From positions 1 to 64,000 of the forward strand of contig NZ_JAERQJ010000002.1 of assembly GCF_016735115.1 (NCBI RefSeq): a DNA stretch of 64,000 nucleotides, written 5' to 3'. The notes under the pieces are model-generated. The model was given only the letters and a program-made list of their open reading frames with translations. It ran no database searches and was not told where the DNA came from. This DNA comes from Aquimarina mytili (GTDB taxonomy: Bacteria; Bacteroidota; Bacteroidia; Flavobacteriales; Flavobacteriaceae). The position numbers and the translations under genes are program-made. This document shows, piece by piece, positions 61,698-64,000 of this stretch. Positions within the stretch are counted from its first letter, which is position 1. The number at the start of each line of letters is the position of its first letter.

Positions 61698-62916
61698 ACC
61701 TTTATTCCTGTTACTTACTGGGATAATAAGTGCACAACAACCCCAAATTGAGGGTAAATTATCTGAGGTTAAGAGTGATGGGCTGTATAAAATTAAAGTT
61801 TTACATGACGTTCGTTCATATTCTAAGGAGGACCTAAGCGATTTCAGAATATGGGATAGTAAAGGAGAGCAGGTACCTTATTTTGTATATCCCGATGATC
61901 AGGAGACCCAAATATCTAATTTTTCAGAATTTGAGATCATTTCTAAAGTTAGCCTACCAGATTCAATTACTACCTATATCTTTATCAATCCAAATGATAA
62001 AATCAATAAAGCAGTACTTTCTATTGCAAATTATGAAGGCAACAAAACGTATAGCTTGCAAGGGAGTAATGACCAAAAACAGTGGTTCGGATTGGTAAAT
62101 AGTCAAAATTTATACGCTATAAAGAGTACTACTGCAACCAGTGTTTATAAAGTAATAGATTTCCCATTGTGCTCATATAAATACCTGAAACTAATTTTTA
62201 ACGACCGTACCTCATTGCCAATTAATCTTTTAAAAATCGGAACGGCCACTACAAAAATCTTGAAATCTCCATTAGAAGAAATCTCTGTAAAAAATACAAG
62301 TAGTGCTAAACTAGTTAAAGAGAAAAAGACCAAAATACATGTCGTTTTCAACGCTCCCGAAATCATTAATCAATTAAAATTCAATATTAGCGAGCCAAAA
62401 TTATACAATCGTAAAGCCAGAATCTACACCCTGAGGACAAGAGAAGTAAAGCATCAGGTAGAAACATACGAACACCATATTGCAAATTTCACGATTAGCT
62501 CTGATCAAAATATTAAATTTCCTCCCATATCATTTTTTGAAAAAGAAGTATATATAGAAATAGAAAATCAAGACAATCCTCAATTAACATTTTCATCTAT
62601 TCAATTTTTTCAAATACCTGTATTCGTAGCTGCAGATTTAAAACAGGGTGAAACGTATGCCATTACCTCTGGAGATAAAAATCTAAACAAACCGAACTAT
62701 GATCTCAAATATTTTAGCGCAGAGATTTCAGGGAATTTACCGGAGGCGCGTATTATCTCAGTAAAACAGAATCAAGATAAAGATTCTATAGTAGAAAAAC
62801 CTGTTCCTTTTTGGCAGAAATCATGGTTTATGTGGGCATGCATCAGTATAGCAACGTTAATGATTGGATATTTCGCTTTTAGCTTGCTAAAAGATTTAAA
62901 GCAAGAAAATAAATAG
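61681..62916 (+). CDS. DUF3999-like secreted protein
   Basis: I chose the ATG at 61681 (a TTG at 61657 is in frame) because it starts a signal peptide (MIKSIRPLFLLLTGIISAQ). The 411-residue protein has two beta-rich domains (SKEDLSDFRIWDSKGEQVPYF; YSLQGSNDQKQW, a F5/8-like segment) and a C-terminal membrane helix (about 380-402). DUF3999 pairs with DUF2339, which matches the 17-bp overlap. The function is unknown. Confidence 0.7.
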   Translation: MIKSIRPLFLLLTGIISAQQPQIEGKLSEVKSDGLYKIKVLHDVRSYSKEDLSDFRIWDSKGEQVPYFVYPDDQETQISNFSEFEIISKVSLPDSITTYIFINPNDKINKAVLSIANYEGNKTYSLQGSNDQKQWFGLVNSQNLYAIKSTTATSVYKVIDFPLCSYKYLKLIFNDRTSLPINLLKIGTATTKILKSPLEEISVKNTSSAKLVKEKKTKIHVVFNAPEIINQLKFNISEPKLYNRKARIYTLRTREVKHQVETYEHHIANFTISSDQNIKFPPISFFEKEVYIEIENQDNPQLTFSSIQFFQIPVFVAADLKQGETYAITSGDKNLNKPNYDLKYFSAEISGNLPEARIISVKQNQDKDSIVEKPVPFWQKSWFMWACISIATLMIGYFAFSLLKDLKQENK

Positions 62917-62954
62917 TAAAAGAAGAGACAGAGATAAAACGAGCGTTTAACGGT

Positions 62955-63983
62955 TTATTGCTTATTCAAAGTTTCTTCTGCTTTTGCCCAATCATTTTCT
63001 AAGACAGAATACACCTGTTTTTGATCAGCCCGAACGGTGTAATCACCAATGAATTTTGTTCCCAACAAATCAATATGATACAATGCTTTAAAACCATTTT
63101 CGTAGATTACGGCAGGATAAACATCATGTTCTTTAAAAAAAAATGAAAAAGGACCAAAACGAACATGAGCATCTACCGCAACACCTTTCCCATTAGGCGA
63201 TAAAATATAATCCTCCTTAGAAACAAAAAGAGTAAACCACCCTCTATGAATTCGAAAATCATTCTTCGCAACACCAGCTTTTCCTTGATTTGGAAAAGTA
63301 GTAATAATCGATTTGATGGTAGCATTTCCAATTATTTTTTGAAATAATCCCATCATAGTAAGTAGCATTTTGTTTTTCCAACTAATCGAAGCACCGAACA
63401 TTTTTGACCAACTTTTTATCTTAAAATTAAAATCACCTGTCCAGGTTCCCATCGCTGTTTGAAAGTAATATATCTGATTAGGTGCTTTCTGTAAGGCTTC
63501 AGGACTTAAGATCACATCGTGTTGTTCTGTTAATTCGTATAATTCGTTTCCTGCATTTAAAGTATCAATAATCTGATCAACATTTTTTATTTCTACAGCC
63601 TTAATAATTTTTAAGATAGATTCTGCCATAAAACCAGGTTCAATAATTTTCTCACCCAACTTAGCAATACCAATGTTTTTATGTTCGATAATCACCTGCT
63701 TATCTGGTTCAGAAAGAGGGGCCAGTTCTACTGCAAGCTTCCATGCAAAATCTCGAGCTACTTTCATACTAAAATTAATGATGGCTTCTTCTTTTTGTTC
63801 TGTTATATCTTCTAATAAATGTAACAATGGTGATAGTGCACTTAATTCATCTAGAACCGTTGGCATTATAGAAGAAAGAATAGTATTAACTTTTTGAAAA
63901 TCATCATGTAAATCATGAATAGCATCTCCAGGGGCTATTTCTGCAGCGGCGGCTCCCAAGTCAATATTAATATGAGGATTCAT
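62955..63983 (-). CDS. hypothetical protein, 342 aa, start near window edge
   Basis: I use the ATG at 63983; the frame stays open from TTG to the window end. The protein has an Ala-rich N-terminus (HINIDLGAAAAEIAPGDAIH), a helical region (about 30-150), and a beta-rich C-terminal half (about 180-330; GTWTGDFNFKIKSW, FRIHRGWFTLFVSKEDYILS). No signal peptide is visible. I do not recognise the family; it converges on the DUF3999 gene. Confidence 0.55.
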   Translation of the reverse strand: MNPHINIDLGAAAAEIAPGDAIHDLHDDFQKVNTILSSIMPTVLDELSALSPLLHLLEDITEQKEEAIINFSMKVARDFAWKLAVELAPLSEPDKQVIIEHKNIGIAKLGEKIIEPGFMAESILKIIKAVEIKNVDQIIDTLNAGNELYELTEQHDVILSPEALQKAPNQIYYFQTAMGTWTGDFNFKIKSWSKMFGASISWKNKMLLTMMGLFQKIIGNATIKSIITTFPNQGKAGVAKNDFRIHRGWFTLFVSKEDYILSPNGKGVAVDAHVRFGPFSFFFKEHDVYPAVIYENGFKALYHIDLLGTKFIGDYTVRADQKQVYSVLENDWAKAEETLNKQ

Positions 63984-64000
63984 AGCCAATAACAAGTGTT

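Overview
The window looks like a chromosomal segment of a marine Flavobacteriaceae bacterium (phylum Bacteroidota), Aquimarina-like in character; the genus is inferred. The grounds are AT-rich DNA, a type IX secretion (T9SS) sorting tail on a protease, many Bacteroidota families (DUF4494, DUF2490, DUF6268, DUF5777, DUF4236, COG4315 lipoproteins), and a TAnnTTTG-type promoter element. I see no rRNA, tRNA, CRISPR array, intact insertion sequence or replication origin. Dispersed hairpin repeats and one short tandem repeat lie in the gaps of the first 18 kb.

Region 1 (0.7-7.5 kb) holds one hypothetical gene on the plus strand, then a dense minus-strand island. The island encodes a 56-residue peptide, DUF4177, a YidD-like protein, a Pro-rich 45-residue peptide, DUF4236, an Excalibur lipoprotein, a TerB-like protein, a 4-TM coiled-coil protein, a vWA-like lipoprotein, a PBCV-adaptor protein, a staphylococcal-type nuclease and a small Cys/His protein. 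Region 2 (7.5-14.3 kb) has a TPR histidine kinase and response regulator, a bitopic hypothetical protein, a GT2 glycosyltransferase and a YchJ protein. Region 3 (14.3-28.3 kb) has an orphan eCIS-type effector (DUF4157 plus OmpA), DUF4494, two class III nucleotide cyclases, a LamG lipoprotein, an AhpD-like protein with a small ferredoxin, a very large KAP NTPase with macro-like and EVE-like N-terminal domains, and a SthA-type flavoprotein. Region 4 (28.3-34.4 kb) has a lipoprotein, an outer-membrane protein, a secreted PCMT and a TetR-AlkB operon with a visible operator.

Region 5 (34.4-44.1 kb) is the most striking. Two paralogous operons (OB-fold, YceI, DUF5777 barrel) lie as an inverted pair around a membrane-bound Cache-LytTR regulator, a COG4315 lipoprotein and three tandem collagen-like lipoproteins. 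A shared motif of about 56 bp sits 59-68 bp before the first gene of three transcription units, and I propose it is the binding site of the LytTR regulator.

Region 6 (44.3-57.3 kb) has an HTTM/DCC1-ABC transporter cluster, then a CHAT-domain TPR protein, a T9SS-exported subtilase, an anti-sigma-like TPR membrane protein and an ECF sigma factor. Region 7 (57.6-64 kb) has a universal stress protein, a DUF2339/DUF3999 pair and hypothetical proteins. The best candidates for undescribed systems are the LytTR cluster, the CHAT-subtilase-sigma locus, the KAP NTPase and the nuclease-adaptor island.
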